Below are positions 31,359 to 39,927 of a DNA stretch of 64,000 bases, piece by piece (the first letter of the stretch is position 1; every line of letters begins with the position of its first letter). Origin of the DNA: Methanobacterium subterraneum (GTDB lineage: Archaea > Methanobacteriota > Methanobacteria > Methanobacteriales > Methanobacteriaceae); assembly GCF_002813695.1 (NCBI RefSeq), contig NZ_CP017768.1, positions 2,287,501-2,351,500 of the forward strand, read 5' to 3'. The notes under the pieces are model-generated. The model worked only from the letters and a program-made list of their open reading frames with translations, was not told the DNA's origin and did no database searches. The position numbers and the translations under genes are program-made.

Positions 31359-31895
31359 ATGGAAAAAATAGAGGATGTTCTCTCATGCCGTGAAATACAT
31401 CGAGAAAAGCTCCATTATATTTTAAAGAATGAAGCTAACCATATTTCACTTCAAGACATCATGAAGGCTAGTTTTTTCCTCATAAACGATGCTCGATACG
31501 TACAAGAAAGTTACCGTAAAGAATACATAAAAGCTTACACCCATGCTTTCATAACACGTATTAAAGAGGTTAAAGAACACAAAACTCATGATAATGAATG
31601 TTTAAATCTGCAGGAAATTCAGAATGCCATTGCAATACTTATGGAGCAGGAAAAACAAACTTTGGATGGTGAGGGGTTCGATCCTGCATTTTTCAAGATT
31701 TATAAGGTTATTTCTGTTTACACTACTTTCATACTGGGAGAACCAGTTCACCCCGTGGGGACACCATTCCCTGGGGGTTTAAAAGTTCAATATAATGGTG
31801 AAAACTATCTTTGTCCTGTTAAAGAACGGCAAAAAGATAACCCTGGGGCAGTTTGTGGGTTCTGTGTTGCTGAACAGGATCCAGAAACGATTTAA
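31359..31895 (+). CDS. UPF0305/DUF2115 family protein
   Basis: About 178 residues. The C terminus has YLCPVKERQKDNPGAVCGFC and AEQ, i.e. a C-x-V-K ... C-x-F-C set shared with the paralog at 55075, typical of the methanogen family UPF0305 (DUF2115). The cysteines could hold a metal. The frame opens at 31317, but alignment with the paralog and a GGGGATGA site favour ATG 31359. It lies between arsM and arsR, suggesting a role in the arsenic or redox response. Confidence 0.8.
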   Translation: MEKIEDVLSCREIHREKLHYILKNEANHISLQDIMKASFFLINDARYVQESYRKEYIKAYTHAFITRIKEVKEHKTHDNECLNLQEIQNAIAILMEQEKQTLDGEGFDPAFFKIYKVISVYTTFILGEPVHPVGTPFPGGLKVQYNGENYLCPVKERQKDNPGAVCGFCVAEQDPETI

Positions 31896-31978
31896 AAACC
31901 ATTTTGGATTTTTTATTCCTAAATACAAAGGATGCATTTTTTTGAAAATAAATGACTTCCTATGATATCAATACATTT

Positions 31979-31994
31979 ATATATTTGGATATAT
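31979..31994. promoter_or_regulatory. Probable ArsR operator upstream of the arsR-DUF169 operon
   Basis: ATATATTTGGATATAT, identical to 30467-30482, including the following GAA. It is about 125 bases before the arsR start, implying a long leader or a second, nearer promoter. Confidence 0.6.
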
Positions 31995-32119
31995 GAATTA
32001 TTAGTAGTAGTCTTGAAAAATTACGAAAGTGATATTTGAGAATATAACATCTTGTCAAAAATGGAACTTAAAACATAAGAAATGATGGGGAAGGCATTAA
32101 TCTTATTTCGAGTGGTCGA

Positions 32120-32479
32120 ATGAAAATAGATGAAATAAAAAATTGTTGTAACATTGAATTAGACGAAATTAGTAGATTAAAAAAATTATTATCTAATTCA
32201 TATGATGAGTTAGAGTTTAATAAGAAAACAGAAATTTTTAAAGCCATTTCAGATCCCACCCGGCTACAAATATTGTCCTTACTAACATTAAGGGATCTAT
32301 ATGTTTGTGAAATCATGGCTGTTCTGGATAAACCTCAATCCACCATATCACATCATCTCAATGTGTTGAAAAATGCAGGATTCATTGAAGGGCATAAAGA
32401 GGGTATTTGGACGTTATATGGCCTTAAAAATCCAGAAATTTTGATTTTAATTGATAAATTATGTGATCCAATCCAATAG
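32120..32479 (+). CDS. arsR: ArsR-family metalloregulator
   Basis: 119 residues, winged-helix. AISDPTRLQILSLLTLRDLYVCEIM and KPQSTISHHLNVLKNAGFI form helix 3 and the recognition helix. The As-sensing region has LYVCE instead of the canonical ELCVC, so one Cys of the pair is missing; two N-terminal cysteines (NCCNIE, residues 9-10) may complete the thiolate site. It dissociates from DNA when arsenite or a similar soft metal binds. Likely autoregulated through 31979-31994. The DUF169 gene starts 11 bases later. Confidence 0.85.
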   Translation: MKIDEIKNCCNIELDEISRLKKLLSNSYDELEFNKKTEIFKAISDPTRLQILSLLTLRDLYVCEIMAVLDKPQSTISHHLNVLKNAGFIEGHKEGIWTLYGLKNPEILILIDKLCDPIQ

Positions 32480-32489
32480 GAGACATGTT

Positions 32490-33269
32490 ATGAAAGAAAT
32501 TATGGATGTTAAAGAAGTTAAAAGAATGGGAAAAACCATGAAATCAATTCTCAGCCTTGATAGCTATCCTGTGGGAATTAGATTCATGGAAGTGAATGAT
32601 AACTTCCCTAAAGATGCAGAAATTCTTAAAAAACACCGGTATTGCCAGGCTTTGATGAAAGCCCGAAATGGATATGATGTTATACTCACTGGAGAAGAAA
32701 TATCATGTCCAGCTGCAGCTCGTGCATTTGGTTTTAGACCATTACCAGAAGGTCTTAAATCAGGTAATGGTTTAGTAGGGTTTGGAATCGTATCTGACCC
32801 TGAAGTAGGTAAGAAAATGTTTGAAGGTATGGTGAGATTGGATGAAAACAAGATTAAAGGTATACACCTTTTCCCACTTGAAAATGCCACTGAAATACCT
32901 GACGTAATAATTATTGAAGATGATCCGGAGAAATTGATGTGGATTGCCCTAGCTTACCTCCATGCCACTGGTGGTGAGAGGATAGAAAGCTCCACAGCCA
33001 TATTACAAGCAACCTGTGTCGATTCTACCATCATTCCATTCCTCAAAAATCGTGTAAACTTGACTTATGGCTGTTATGGCTGTCGAGATGCCACAGATCT
33101 ATCAGAAAAGGAAGCCATAATGGGCTTCCCTGGATCATACCTCCCATTAATCATGGAACACTTAAAATACCTTGAAGAAAAGGCTATACCTCGTTCACGT
33201 GATAAGGGAGCATTATCAGTTTTAAAAGGAAAATCACAGATAAAAACTTGTGAAAATGGAGGTAATTAA
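32490..33269 (+). CDS. DUF169 family protein (COG2043)
   Basis: 259 residues. [16 protein letters not shown] is the family hallmark with a conserved Cys, and CYGCRDAT gives a C-x-x-C near residue 200. DUF169 proteins are common in strict anaerobes and may bind a cofactor or Fe-S cluster; function is unknown. The start at 32490 follows TAGGAGA; the frame opens earlier inside arsR. The next gene starts one base after the stop, so these are co-translated. A second, diverged member is at 36159 and a decayed copy at 46372-46500. Confidence 0.8.
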   Translation: MKEIMDVKEVKRMGKTMKSILSLDSYPVGIRFMEVNDNFPKDAEILKKHRYCQALMKARNGYDVILTGEEISCPAAARAFGFRPLPEGLKSGNGLVGFGIVSDPEVGKKMFEGMVRLDENKIKGIHLFPLENATEIPDVIIIEDDPEKLMWIALAYLHATGGERIESSTAILQATCVDSTIIPFLKNRVNLTYGCYGCRDATDLSEKEAIMGFPGSYLPLIMEHLKYLEEKAIPRSRDKGALSVLKGKSQIKTCENGGN

Positions 33270-33270
33270 C

Positions 33271-34542
33271 ATGGCATGGTTTGCAGGATATCCTAGAGAA
33301 AAAATTGAATGGCACCCTACCATTGACCCTGAAAAATGTGTAAAATGTGGTATGTGCATGAATTGTGGTCAAAAAGTTTACAAATGGACAGGTGATGTGC
33401 CAATAGTTGCCTATCCTGATAAATGTGTTGTGGGCTGTACTACTTGTGCAACCCTCTGTCAGGGGAATGCCATTTCATTCCCGGACAAAGATAATCTACG
33501 TGAACTCTACAAAAAAGAGAGAATCTGGGCAAAAGTCAAAAAAGAACTCAAAAAAGAGGGAGTTCTGGAAGTTGAAGAGGAAAGTAGCGCGAAAAGATCA
33601 TCGTCTGAAACAGATTCCTCCCCACAGAATGCCGATGATTCTAATGGTGGATGTGGTTGTGGTGGAATTATAAAAACCAATGAAGAATCAACTGGAACTC
33701 AGGGCTCTGAAGATGATGAAGGATGTGGTTGTGGAACTGAATCATCTGATGTGGATAATGGTGGATGTTCCTGTGGATGTGGAGGAGATTACCCTGATGA
33801 ATTTGTTGTAAATAATCCTTCTGAGCCAAAAACCATGGCGGATGAAGACTTTATCGAAAAATTAGAAAAATACGCTCATTCCATTGGCATTACAAGCATA
33901 GGGTACACTAAAGTTCCTCCAGAATTAATAAATGAGGGTAACTCCATTCTGTTCCCGAATGCCATTGTGCTAACCATGGAAATGGATGATGATTTAATCA
34001 TAACCGATCCTGGAGCTGAAGCACAGGCCTTAAATGATGCGCATTACGAAAAACTGGGGAATATGACCTATCAAATTGCGGATTATCTTAGGGAAAATGG
34101 TTTTGCAGCAGAGTCTGCCCACCCTTACGGAGGTGTGGTAAGATTTACACCACTTGCCCAAGAAGCAGGTTTAGGATGGGTAGGACAAAGTGGTCTTCTA
34201 ATCACTCCAGTATCAGGCCCCAGGCAAAAAGTTTCTGCAGTGTTCACCAGTATCGAAAACCTGCCAATAAAAACTGATGATGAACACTCTTGGATAACAG
34301 AATATTGTAACCGCTGTGGTAAATGTATCAAAGCTTGCCCAGAAAACGCACTCATAGAAACAGAAACCTGTTGTGGTGGTAAAGAAACTGAATTTGTGGA
34401 AGAACGTTGTATTGGTTGTAGTGAAGGTTGTACCTACTGTATAGAAGACTGCCCATTCGATGAAAAAGATTACACAGATATAAAAAACCGATTTGAAAGG
34501 ATGAATGCTAAGTTAGCACAGAATAAAAATAAAACTACTTAA
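33271..34542 (+). CDS. Fusion Fe-S protein: ferredoxin domain, CG-rich linker, QueG-like 4Fe-4S domain
   Basis: 423 residues in three parts. (1) Residues 1-105: ferredoxin-like [14 protein letters not shown]... with C23/26/29/32 and C52/56/59/63. (2) Residues about 107-190: acidic Ser/Asp linker with three Cys-Gly clusters ([25 protein letters not shown]). (3) About 190-423: a domain related to epoxyqueuosine reductase/reductive-dehalogenase iron-sulfur proteins ([46 protein letters not shown]). It is probably an electron carrier or corrinoid-type reductase partner. The clustered cysteines could hold As(III), Fe or Cu. GGAGGT fixes the start. A free copy of part 1 is at 46505. Confidence 0.8.
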   Translation: MAWFAGYPREKIEWHPTIDPEKCVKCGMCMNCGQKVYKWTGDVPIVAYPDKCVVGCTTCATLCQGNAISFPDKDNLRELYKKERIWAKVKKELKKEGVLEVEEESSAKRSSSETDSSPQNADDSNGGCGCGGIIKTNEESTGTQGSEDDEGCGCGTESSDVDNGGCSCGCGGDYPDEFVVNNPSEPKTMADEDFIEKLEKYAHSIGITSIGYTKVPPELINEGNSILFPNAIVLTMEMDDDLIITDPGAEAQALNDAHYEKLGNMTYQIADYLRENGFAAESAHPYGGVVRFTPLAQEAGLGWVGQSGLLITPVSGPRQKVSAVFTSIENLPIKTDDEHSWITEYCNRCGKCIKACPENALIETETCCGGKETEFVEERCIGCSEGCTYCIEDCPFDEKDYTDIKNRFERMNAKLAQNKNKTT

Positions 34543-34617
34543 AAAACCATAACATGATTTTCAAGGACCCTAATAAAAATTTTTTGTAAACCAGTGATTT
34601 ATGGGAGTTTTTAAGTT

Positions 34618-35031
34618 ATGAACAATAGTGATCTAGAAAAAAATCCCTTTGATATGAATATGTGGAAAAATTGGGTGGAACAATCTCCTTCCTTTTTTTC
34701 AGGTTTGTTGGATAAATCAGTTATTGGAATATTAATCGGCGAAAATGAAGATCAGATAATTCTTTTAGAAAAGAAAAATCATGATATGCTGGTTAAAATT
34801 GAAAACCCAGATTACATGGAACGTCCGGTTGCTGATATCATTTTTAAAATTAAAGAAAACACAATTAATGAAATTTGGGATGATAAATCATTTATAAAAT
34901 TCATCCAACTACTTTCAAACCAAAAAATAAAAGTATACACCCTTAGAAGCCAATCTGAACTCATAGGCAGGGGTCATGTTGGATTTTTTGGTAGACTGGG
35001 CCTAAATTTAGGGAGAAAGAGCTGTTGTTAA
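34618..35031 (+). CDS. Hypothetical protein with C-terminal Cys-Cys
   Basis: 137 residues, soluble, mixed alpha/beta (KSVIGILIGENEDQIILLEKKNHD). It ends GRLGLNLGRKSCC: a basic Gly-rich tail and two terminal cysteines, a possible soft-metal or thiol site. No family recognised. A good ribosome binding site (GGGAG) and its place between the Fe-S fusion gene and the thioredoxin gene support a working role in the same operon. Confidence 0.6.
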   Translation: MNNSDLEKNPFDMNMWKNWVEQSPSFFSGLLDKSVIGILIGENEDQIILLEKKNHDMLVKIENPDYMERPVADIIFKIKENTINEIWDDKSFIKFIQLLSNQKIKVYTLRSQSELIGRGHVGFFGRLGLNLGRKSCC

Positions 35032-35085
35032 CTTCTGATTTCTTCTTAAAGAAATCATCCAAATCAAGATAGTTACTGAGGTGAT

Positions 35086-35328
35086 ATGATGGAAATAGAA
35101 ATATATGGAACCGGATGCGGAAACTGCCAAGCTTTAGAAAATAATGCCAAAAAGGCAATAAAAGAGTTAAATGCAGATGCTGAAATTGTAAAGATACAGG
35201 AAATTGACAAGATGTTTGAAGCAGGAATCACCGGCACCCCTGGACTAGCAATCGACGGAGAAATAAAATCCATGGGCCGGATCCCCCCAGTAGATGAAAT
35301 AAAAAAATGGATCGAATCGAAAAAATGA
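35086..35328 (+). CDS. Small thioredoxin-like redox protein (MTH895-type)
   Basis: 80 residues. IYGTGCGNCQALENNAKKAI has the CxxC (C-G-N-C) at the N-terminal end of helix 1; GTPGLAIDGEIKSMGRIP contains the cis-Pro segment. This is the minimal archaeal 'redox-active disulfide protein' fold, found beside arsenic and permease genes. It may donate electrons to ArsC or arsenical reductases. Two consecutive ATGs (35086, 35089) follow GAGGTG. Paralog at 48226. Confidence 0.85.
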   Translation: MMEIEIYGTGCGNCQALENNAKKAIKELNADAEIVKIQEIDKMFEAGITGTPGLAIDGEIKSMGRIPPVDEIKKWIESKK

Positions 35329-35359
35329 ATATTTGATGATTTGGTATGGGGGTAACGAA

Positions 35360-36133
35360 ATGAAAAGCATGGGCTTCATTGGCGGAGGAAGAATAACTAA
35401 AATAATCTTGAATGGTTTTAAAAAAGGAAAAATTGAATTAGACAATGTGGTGGTGTATGATACAAGTTTAGAATCTCTTAAAGAACTTAAAAAAGAATTT
35501 CCGGAAATAAAAATCGTTTCGGATGATAATGAATCTGCTGCTTCTCAGGACATGGTTTTTTTAGCAGTTCATCCACCTGCTATGGCTGAGGTGTTGGGGA
35601 AAATCAAACCTTACCTCAAACCGGATTCAACTGTTGTTTCTCTGGCACCAAAACCTCAGATCAAACAAATTTCCAGTTTACTGGGTGGATTCACCCGTAT
35701 CGTGCGTATGATCCCCAATGCTCCATCTATTATCAATCAGGGCTACAACCCCATCAGCTTTGCCCCGAAGATGAATGATTCAAAGAAAAAAGAAATCCTG
35801 AAATTATTCAATATTTTAGGGGTTACTCCTGAAGTTGATGAGGGCAAACTGGAGGCTTATGCACTTTTAACCGCCATGGGCCCTACTTATTTCTGGTTCC
35901 AGTTTGATGAATTATTTAAACTGGGACGTTCCTTTGGTTTGGAAGATGAGGAGATACAGGAAAGCCTACAAAAGATGATCACTGGGGCAGCACAAACGTT
36001 TTATCAATCTGAATTAAACCCCGGGGAAGTCATGGACCTCGTACCAGTTAAACCAATGGCTGATGAAGAGGAAATGATAAAAAATGCATATCAAACTCGT
36101 TTGGAGGCCATGTTCAAACAGCTGAAGGAATAA
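35360..36133 (+). CDS. Pyrroline-5-carboxylate reductase-like NAD(P)-binding protein
   Basis: 257 residues. GFIGGGRITKIIL is the NADP-binding turn, VFLAVHPPAM and RMIPNAPSIINQGYNP the middle signature of ProC (VR-M-P-N-x-P). The C-terminal LTAMGPTYFWFQFDELFKLG replaces the usual SGSGPAY helix region, so catalysis on pyrroline-5-carboxylate is doubtful; it may be a ProC-related reductase of another substrate. GGGGGTAACGAA before ATG 35360 fixes the start. In the middle of the arsenic/redox operon. Confidence 0.75.
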   Translation: MKSMGFIGGGRITKIILNGFKKGKIELDNVVVYDTSLESLKELKKEFPEIKIVSDDNESAASQDMVFLAVHPPAMAEVLGKIKPYLKPDSTVVSLAPKPQIKQISSLLGGFTRIVRMIPNAPSIINQGYNPISFAPKMNDSKKKEILKLFNILGVTPEVDEGKLEAYALLTAMGPTYFWFQFDELFKLGRSFGLEDEEIQESLQKMITGAAQTFYQSELNPGEVMDLVPVKPMADEEEMIKNAYQTRLEAMFKQLKE

Positions 36134-36158
36134 AAACAAAAAAAATGGATGGATAAAA

Positions 36159-36866
36159 ATGGAAGAAACTGCTAAAAATTTGAATGAAATACTGGATTTA
36201 AATGGATTGGTGGGAGTAACTCTCATCAAAAATGAAGATAGTATCCCTAAGGATATAGAAACTTTAAAGGATCCTTTATTCTACTGTGTAATGCTTAAAA
36301 AGGCAGCATCAGAAAAAAAATCATTCTACGCTCCCGGTGAGGTCCATTCATGTTTGAGGGGCAAATCTGTTCTGGGAATGGGAGAAATTCCCGAATTTGA
36401 GAAAACCGGGAAATTCTATGTAAATAAAAGTTCCGTAGCTAACTCTAGATCTGCCTCCCACTTTGTAAACTCCGTACCTCGTGTTAAAGATGTGAAAGGC
36501 ACATTAATCCAACCTCTAGAAGATGCTAAAGATCCTGATGTGGTCCTGGCATTTCCGTCAAACGCCAGAAACGCCCAAGAATTAATGCACGCCACAATAT
36601 TTCAGAGCGGTGGAAATATAAAAGCCGAATTCTCCGCACCTTACAGTTTCTGTGGGTACACCACTGCACGCACCTATCTTGAAGATGTGGTAAGTTTTGC
36701 CATACCCTGTGGAGCTGCTAAAAAAGCGGTAAGAGGCATAGGAGAAAAATACACTGATGAAGAAATGATCGTAGCTATACCTGGCCAGATGATCCAACAA
36801 GTAGCTAGAAACCTCACTAAACTAGGATCCGTAAAAGAACGTATGAAATCTTCAAATAATGAATAA
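36159..36866 (+). CDS. DUF169 family protein, second member
   Basis: 235 residues. EVHSCLRGKSVLGMGE corresponds to the conserved Cys region of DUF169, followed by KTGKFYVNKSSVANSRSA and a C-terminal domain (PYSFCGYTTARTYLEDVV, FAIPCGAAKKAVRGIG) with two more Cys. It is diverged from the copy at 32490. GGATGG precedes the ATG. Function unknown; context suggests anaerobic redox or metal handling. Confidence 0.75.
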   Translation: MEETAKNLNEILDLNGLVGVTLIKNEDSIPKDIETLKDPLFYCVMLKKAASEKKSFYAPGEVHSCLRGKSVLGMGEIPEFEKTGKFYVNKSSVANSRSASHFVNSVPRVKDVKGTLIQPLEDAKDPDVVLAFPSNARNAQELMHATIFQSGGNIKAEFSAPYSFCGYTTARTYLEDVVSFAIPCGAAKKAVRGIGEKYTDEEMIVAIPGQMIQQVARNLTKLGSVKERMKSSNNE

Positions 36867-36914
36867 TCAGATGTGTGTTAAACACACATTTTGAAATATT
36901 AGGGGGGGAGATAA

Positions 36915-37117
36915 ATGGCTGAAGACGGACCTAAGTTTCAGATGGGACGTTTCACGGGGGTGATGATAGAACTAATTGAAGACTCCGATTTTGATAAAAT
37001 AGATTTAATAAAGGAGATTTTGTTGTAGTCTTTAATGCTAAAGATTTTAAAGAATGGCATGATGGTTTATTGGAGCGTGTGAAGCAAGTAAAATGTTGCC
37101 CAAAAATTAGAGATTGA
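36915..37117 (+). pseudogene. Small CC-motif protein gene with a frameshift
   Basis: Translation starts well (GGGGGGGAG before MAEDGPKFQMGRFTGVMIEL) but stops at 37026-37028 after 37 codons. A second frame, open from about 36998, continues in the same style: FVVVFNAKDFKEWHDG, then LLERVKQVKCCPKIRD. A single indel near 37000 would join them into a protein of about 67 residues ending in a C-C-P motif. It may be a real frameshift mutation, a sequence error or programmed frameshifting. Family not recognised. Confidence 0.55.
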
Positions 37118-37159
37118 TGATTAGGTAAAATAGGATAAAATATATCTGAGGTGTTGAAA

Positions 37160-37450
37160 ATGGTTGAAAAAGCAAGATACGTGCCTGTGGTTTACATTAG
37201 TCATGATGAAATAGATTTAAAGATAATCATTGAACTTGCTGGTGTAAACAAGGAAGATATAAAACTTGAGATGACTAGTTCCAGTGTCTGTGTGAATGCA
37301 TCTAGAAAAGATTTTGATTACAGTGGATGTTACTCTCTGGCACATGAAATAGATCCTAAAAAAGCACTAGCCAAATTTGAAAATGGCTTATTAACTATTA
37401 CCATCCCCTTAACCAAAAAATTCTCAGGTGAAATAATAAAAATAGATTAA
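37160..37450 (+). CDS. Hsp20/alpha-crystallin-like (CS-fold) protein
   Basis: 96 residues. IDLKIIIELAGVNKEDIKLEM and KFENGLLTITIPL are the core strands of the alpha-crystallin domain (the family's ELPG-x-x-x-x-D and A-x-x-x-x-GvL motifs). There is no N-terminal or long C-terminal arm, so it is shorter than true small heat-shock proteins. Possibly a chaperone for stressed redox proteins. GAGGTG before ATG 37160 sets the start. Confidence 0.75.
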   Translation: MVEKARYVPVVYISHDEIDLKIIIELAGVNKEDIKLEMTSSSVCVNASRKDFDYSGCYSLAHEIDPKKALAKFENGLLTITIPLTKKFSGEIIKID

Positions 37451-37536
37451 ATTACATCCCCAACCACGGAAAAATATTATACAAATGAGAATATTTACCG
37501 TAAAATCATATTAAAACAATAATTTCAGGGTAAGAA

Positions 37537-38472
37537 GTGGTGAAAACATTGCGATATGTTGTTGAAGTTGAAAGCCTTGTCAAAAACTTTAAAAAAATTC
37601 GGGCTGTGAATGGCGTGGAATTTAAAGTTAAAAAAGGCGAAATATTTGGCTTTCTAGGGCCTAACGGGGCTGGGAAAACAACCACCATCCGAATGTTAAC
37701 CGGCATCATCAAACCAGACAGTGGAAAAGCTGTTATATTGGGATATGACATCCAGAAAGAACCCTTAAAAGCTAAAGAACATCTGGGGGTTGTTCCTGAA
37801 ACTTCCAATGCCTACGTAGACCTATCCTCCCGACAGAACATTAGTTTAATAGCGGATCTCTATGGAGTCCCTAAAAATGAGGCCGAAAATAGAGCAGATG
37901 AACTTCTAAAGGAATTTGGTCTTTATGACAGAAGGGATGATAAGGTGAAGGGCTTCTCCAAGGGTATGAAACAGAGATTGATACTGGCCATGGCCCTGAT
38001 TAACGATCCACAACTTTTATTTTTAGATGAACCTACCAGTGGTTTGGATGTTCAAAGCAGTATTTTAATCAGACAGATGCTGTTAAAGCTTCATGAGAAA
38101 GGTAAAACCATTTTACTCACCACACACAACCTGGAAGAAGCCAATAAACTATGTGAAAGGATAGCAATTATCAACAAAGGTAAAATTGCCGCCATAGACA
38201 CTCCTGAAAACCTTAAAAAAATGATAAAAAAGTTGAATACCATAGAGGTAACTTTTGACGGCCCAGTAAACATCCAAGAATTATCACAACTCCTTGAAAT
38301 CCAGGATATAAGTAAAAAAGGGGAGAAATATTCTTTAAACACAGATAATATTAATAATCTGATTTTAGCGTTGACAGAGTATACTAAATCTAAAAATATA
38401 AAGATAAACTCCTTGAACACTTTAGATCCATCACTGGAAGAAGTTTTCATAGAACTGATTGGGAGGAGTTAA
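37537..38472 (+). CDS. ABC transporter ATP-binding protein
   Basis: 311 residues. Walker A GPNGAGKTT (41-49), signature-type FSKGMKQRL, Walker B LLFLDEPTSGLD and the H-loop LLTTHN are all intact, so the protein should be an active ATPase. The C-terminal 80 residues form the accessory domain of ABC-2 exporters. Start codon GTG (37537) or TTG (37549) is uncertain. The permease gene overlaps its stop by one base, forming a two-gene exporter. Confidence 0.9.
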   Translation: MVKTLRYVVEVESLVKNFKKIRAVNGVEFKVKKGEIFGFLGPNGAGKTTTIRMLTGIIKPDSGKAVILGYDIQKEPLKAKEHLGVVPETSNAYVDLSSRQNISLIADLYGVPKNEAENRADELLKEFGLYDRRDDKVKGFSKGMKQRLILAMALINDPQLLFLDEPTSGLDVQSSILIRQMLLKLHEKGKTILLTTHNLEEANKLCERIAIINKGKIAAIDTPENLKKMIKKLNTIEVTFDGPVNIQELSQLLEIQDISKKGEKYSLNTDNINNLILALTEYTKSKNIKINSLNTLDPSLEEVFIELIGRS

Positions 38473-39227
38473 TGATGTCAAATATTTATTTCGGGCAGTT
38501 AAAACGTTCTCTGGCCATTATGAGAAAGGACATCCTGATCTACTATCTCAAAGGACCAGTAATCATATTCGGAATATTGATACCTTTATTCCTTTTCCTG
38601 GCCTTTTTAACAGGTAGTAAAAATTTATCCACAGATTTTCTCATATCAGGGCTCATTGGCATGACCATGCTCTTCACAGCCACCTCAGTATCTCCGGTTA
38701 TAACCCCATGGGAATCACAGATGAACACGCTGGAAAGACTGATGACATACCCCATATCCATTTACACCCTCATACTCGGTGATATCATGGCTTCAGTCAT
38801 CTTCGGAGCATTAATAACCCTGGTACCAGTGATCATAGGATTAATCATCGGAGTAAATATAATACATCCCATTATCCTCATTGTAGGAATTATCCTTGCT
38901 TCCCTATGTTTTTCATCCCTCGGGCTCTTAATGGCAACTCCACCTACTAATGCTCCATCCAATGTCATGATGATCTCTTCCTTGATTAAATTTCCACTGG
39001 TATTTATTAGCGGAATTTTCATTCCTCTAGAAAGCATGCCATTCTGGGGCAAAGCCATTGCATCTTTTTCACCCCTCACATATTTCACGGATTTAACTCG
39101 ATATTCCCTAGGAAATGGCAGTTATTATCCCATACTACTTGATTTCGCTGTTATCGTCCTATTCACAATTATATTATTTGTACTGGCTGTCAAAATTCAT
39201 AAAAAAACATTACCCATGAGAATTTAA
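38472..39227 (+). CDS. ABC-2 type transporter permease
   Basis: 251 residues with six membrane helices in the ABC-2 arrangement. FISGIFIPLESMPFWGKAIASFSPLTYFTDLTR is the conserved C-terminal signature (P-x-x-x-x-P-x-W and SPLTY). It pairs with the preceding ATPase. Such pairs export drugs, lipids or metal-thiol conjugates; location in the arsenic island makes a conjugate plausible, but that is inference. ATGs at 38472 and 38475; GGAGG favours the latter. Confidence 0.9.
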   Translation: MMSNIYFGQLKRSLAIMRKDILIYYLKGPVIIFGILIPLFLFLAFLTGSKNLSTDFLISGLIGMTMLFTATSVSPVITPWESQMNTLERLMTYPISIYTLILGDIMASVIFGALITLVPVIIGLIIGVNIIHPIILIVGIILASLCFSSLGLLMATPPTNAPSNVMMISSLIKFPLVFISGIFIPLESMPFWGKAIASFSPLTYFTDLTRYSLGNGSYYPILLDFAVIVLFTIILFVLAVKIHKKTLPMRI

Positions 39228-39260
39228 CTAATTTAAAACCAAAAAAAAGTGGTTAAAAAT

Positions 39261-39461
39261 ATGAATAAAGATGATAAAGGATTTGAAACAAAAATCAAAG
39301 GAATGTACAGTGGAGGAGGATGTGCCTGCCAAACTGGAGTGTTAGAGAAGAAAAAAACATCCTTAAAAGAGGTAGTATGCAAAAACTGCGGCAGAATTTT
39401 CAAAACCGATAAAGAAACGGATTACTGTTTTAAATGCAGGAAACAGATGAAGGAGGATTAA
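39261..39461 (+). CDS. Small zinc-ribbon protein with GGGCAC motif
   Basis: 66 residues. The N-terminal half carries GGGCACQTG; the C-terminal half is a zinc ribbon (VCKNCGR ... YCFKCRK). Six cysteines in all. It is followed after three bases by the Met/Cys-rich gene. Likely a metal- or thiol-binding helper protein; no family recognised. Confidence 0.6.
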   Translation: MNKDDKGFETKIKGMYSGGGCACQTGVLEKKKTSLKEVVCKNCGRIFKTDKETDYCFKCRKQMKED

Positions 39462-39464
39462 ATA

Positions 39465-39662
39465 ATGAGAAAAATGATGGAAAAAATGCAAAACATGTGC
39501 AAAAATATGGATAAAGGGGATTTTACTCCTTTTATGAATGATATGGTGGTTGATGATGAGATGATGGGGGAAATGCGTGATATGTGTAAAAATATGTGTA
39601 AAGTGGATTTTAAATTTGGTGAAATCTGTCAAGAATTTATGGATAAATTCATGAAAAAGTAA
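39465..39662 (+). CDS. Met/Cys-rich mini-protein
   Basis: 65 residues with 15 Met and 4 Cys. Pattern MxxMMEKMQNMC, DEMMGEMRDMCKNMC and GEICQEFM: helical repeats with soft-ligand side chains on one face, as in copper or soft-metal binding proteins. GGAGG overlaps the end of the preceding gene, so the two are co-translated. I do not recognise a family. Metallochaperone or sequestration of Cu(I)/As(III)/Hg(II) is inference. Confidence 0.65.
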   Translation: MRKMMEKMQNMCKNMDKGDFTPFMNDMVVDDEMMGEMRDMCKNMCKVDFKFGEICQEFMDKFMKK

Positions 39663-39706
39663 ATACTAAGTTTGGCAATCCTCAAAAGTTGAGAAACAGA
39701 AATAAT

Positions 39707-39901
39707 ATGATAAAAATTGATGAAAACTTGTGTAAAGGCTGCAATATTTGTATTGAATTCTGTCCGGTTGGTGTTTATGAACAATCTGGAAATGTCAATA
39801 AAAAAGGAATTCATGTTCCAATTCCAATGAATAGGGACAAATGTACAAAATGTGGTCTTTGTACTTTATTGTGTCCGGATCAAGCCATAACTGTAGAGTA
39901 A
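39707..39901 (+). CDS. 2[4Fe-4S] ferredoxin
   Basis: 64 residues. CKGCNICIEFCPVGVY and CTKCGLCTLLCPDQAI are two complete cluster motifs. The short insert between them (EQSGNVNKKGIHVPIPMNRD) is typical of archaeal subunit-like ferredoxins. It supplies low-potential electrons to an unknown reductase, perhaps the nearby Fe-S fusion protein. The TTG at 39689 is in frame, but ATG 39707 gives the usual family start. Confidence 0.85.
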   Translation: MIKIDENLCKGCNICIEFCPVGVYEQSGNVNKKGIHVPIPMNRDKCTKCGLCTLLCPDQAITVE

Positions 39902-39927
39902 GATAAATTTAATGTTAGAATGGTGAT

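Noticed and set aside
36159..36866. Direct tandem duplicate of the DUF169 gene at 32490
   Set aside because: The two are related but strongly diverged in sequence and length, so this is not a recent local duplication.
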